From the NCBI GenBank assembly GCA_903851195.1, contig CAINNJ010000002.1, positions 1 to 33,145 on the forward strand: DNA of 33,145 nucleotides, written 5' to 3'. Origin of the DNA: an uncultured Acidobacteriia bacterium. Lineage in GTDB: Bacteria > Acidobacteriota > Terriglobia > Bryobacterales > Bryobacteraceae. A program made the position numbers and the translations under genes. Shown piece by piece: positions 32,722 to 33,145 of the stretch. Within the stretch, counting starts at the first letter, position 1. Each line of letters begins with the position of its first letter. Below the pieces are notes generated by a model. The model was not told the origin of the DNA and ran no database searches. It saw only the letters and a list, made by a program, of their open reading frames with translations.

Positions 32722-33050
32722 AGGTCCTGCTTGATGAAAACCTGCCTCGCAAGCTGGCTGGACACCTGGTTGGCCACGAATGTCGAACGGCCATCATGTG
32801 TGGGTGGTCCGGGAAGAAGAATGGCGACCTGCTCGCACTGGCCGATCCGCAGTTCGATGTTTTGCTGACACTCGACAAAAACCTGCCCTACCAGCAGAAT
32901 CTGGACACGAAACGAATTGCGGTCCTGATTGTTCGCGCGCCGTCGAATCGGCTTCAGGATCTCGTTCCGGTGGTGCCGGAATGCCTCGCAGCGTTGGAGA
33001 CAATTCAGCCTCGACAGGTTGTTCGTATCGGTTCGTTGCTGTCGCGCTAA
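32718..33050 (+). CDS. DUF5615 PIN-like toxin protein
   Basis: The 110-aa product begins with GTG at 32718, overlapping the DUF433 stop. Motifs are KVLLDENLPRKLAGHL (N-terminal acidic pair), CGWSGKKNGDLLALA, FDVLLTLDKNLPYQQN with a further Asp, and the tail PECLAALETIQPRQVVRIG. This is the DUF5615/Mut7-C-like group predicted to be a nuclease. It forms the third toxin-antitoxin pair, on the strand opposite to the VapBC modules. Confidence 0.9.
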   Translation: MKVLLDENLPRKLAGHLVGHECRTAIMCGWSGKKNGDLLALADPQFDVLLTLDKNLPYQQNLDTKRIAVLIVRAPSNRLQDLVPVVPECLAALETIQPRQVVRIGSLLSR

Positions 33051-33145
33051 TGGAGCCAGCGTTGATTCGAACGTAAGCGTCAGAGCAACGGCATCTTTCT
33101 TCGTGGGTGCAGTTCTGATGAAGTGGGAGCGTGGTCCAGAAGCAA

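Overview
The window is high-GC bacterial DNA that fits an acidobacterium of the Bryobacterales/Solibacter type. This is inferred from gene content, not from a marker gene. The clues are two very large Oar-like TonB-dependent receptors with an N-terminal carboxypeptidase-regulatory-like domain, a secreted DUF4097-type beta-repeat protein, a Tat-exported enolase-superfamily enzyme, a TAXI-type binding protein, an anti-sigma factor carrying HEAT repeats, and frequent GTG/TTG starts.

Left part (1-7 kb, + strand): a C-rich leader with no gene, then cysS overlapping a Cys/Met-metabolism PLP enzyme by 4 bp, then an intact TonB-dependent receptor ending in a textbook intrinsic terminator.

Middle left (7-13 kb, - strand): a compact run of seven genes, read from 13.03 kb down to 7.06 kb. 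They are a secreted muconolactone-isomerase-like protein, a MarR regulator, an aldehyde dehydrogenase, an ECF sigma factor, a membrane zinc-finger/HEAT anti-sigma factor, a DUF4097-like secreted protein and a twin-PDZ secreted protein. A near-perfect MarR-type palindrome lies on the start codon of the first gene. Its -10 box is so close that the transcript is probably leaderless. A strong sigma70 promoter points the other way into a second TonB receptor, which is split by a one-base frameshift. Downstream are a ManD/RspA-like enolase-superfamily protein and a DUF481 outer-membrane-type protein.

Middle right (19.5-25.8 kb): poorly characterised envelope genes, mostly on the - strand. They are a membrane-tethered TAXI-domain protein with an Ala/Pro repeat arm, a small lipoprotein, an SPFH/Band-7 protein and a protein joining duplicated helical repeats to a DUF697-like hydrophobic domain, followed by a small + strand membrane protein. 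A secreted CxxC heavy-metal-associated domain protein lies at the tail of a NitT/TauT-type ABC transporter operon (25.5-30.9 kb, - strand). That operon has two paralogous permeases, one ATPase, one substrate-binding protein with an unusual Cys-His-x2-Cys motif and a leading coiled-coil periplasmic protein.

Right end (31.1-33.1 kb): an accessory patch of three toxin-antitoxin modules around a decayed tRNA-Gln-like sequence. One VapBC is broken in both genes (frameshifted antitoxin, internally deleted PIN toxin), one VapBC looks intact, and one DUF433/DUF5615 pair looks intact on the opposite strand. The tRNA 3' end is present twice, which suggests a past integration site. All statements come from reading the sequence and from general family knowledge; no database search was run.
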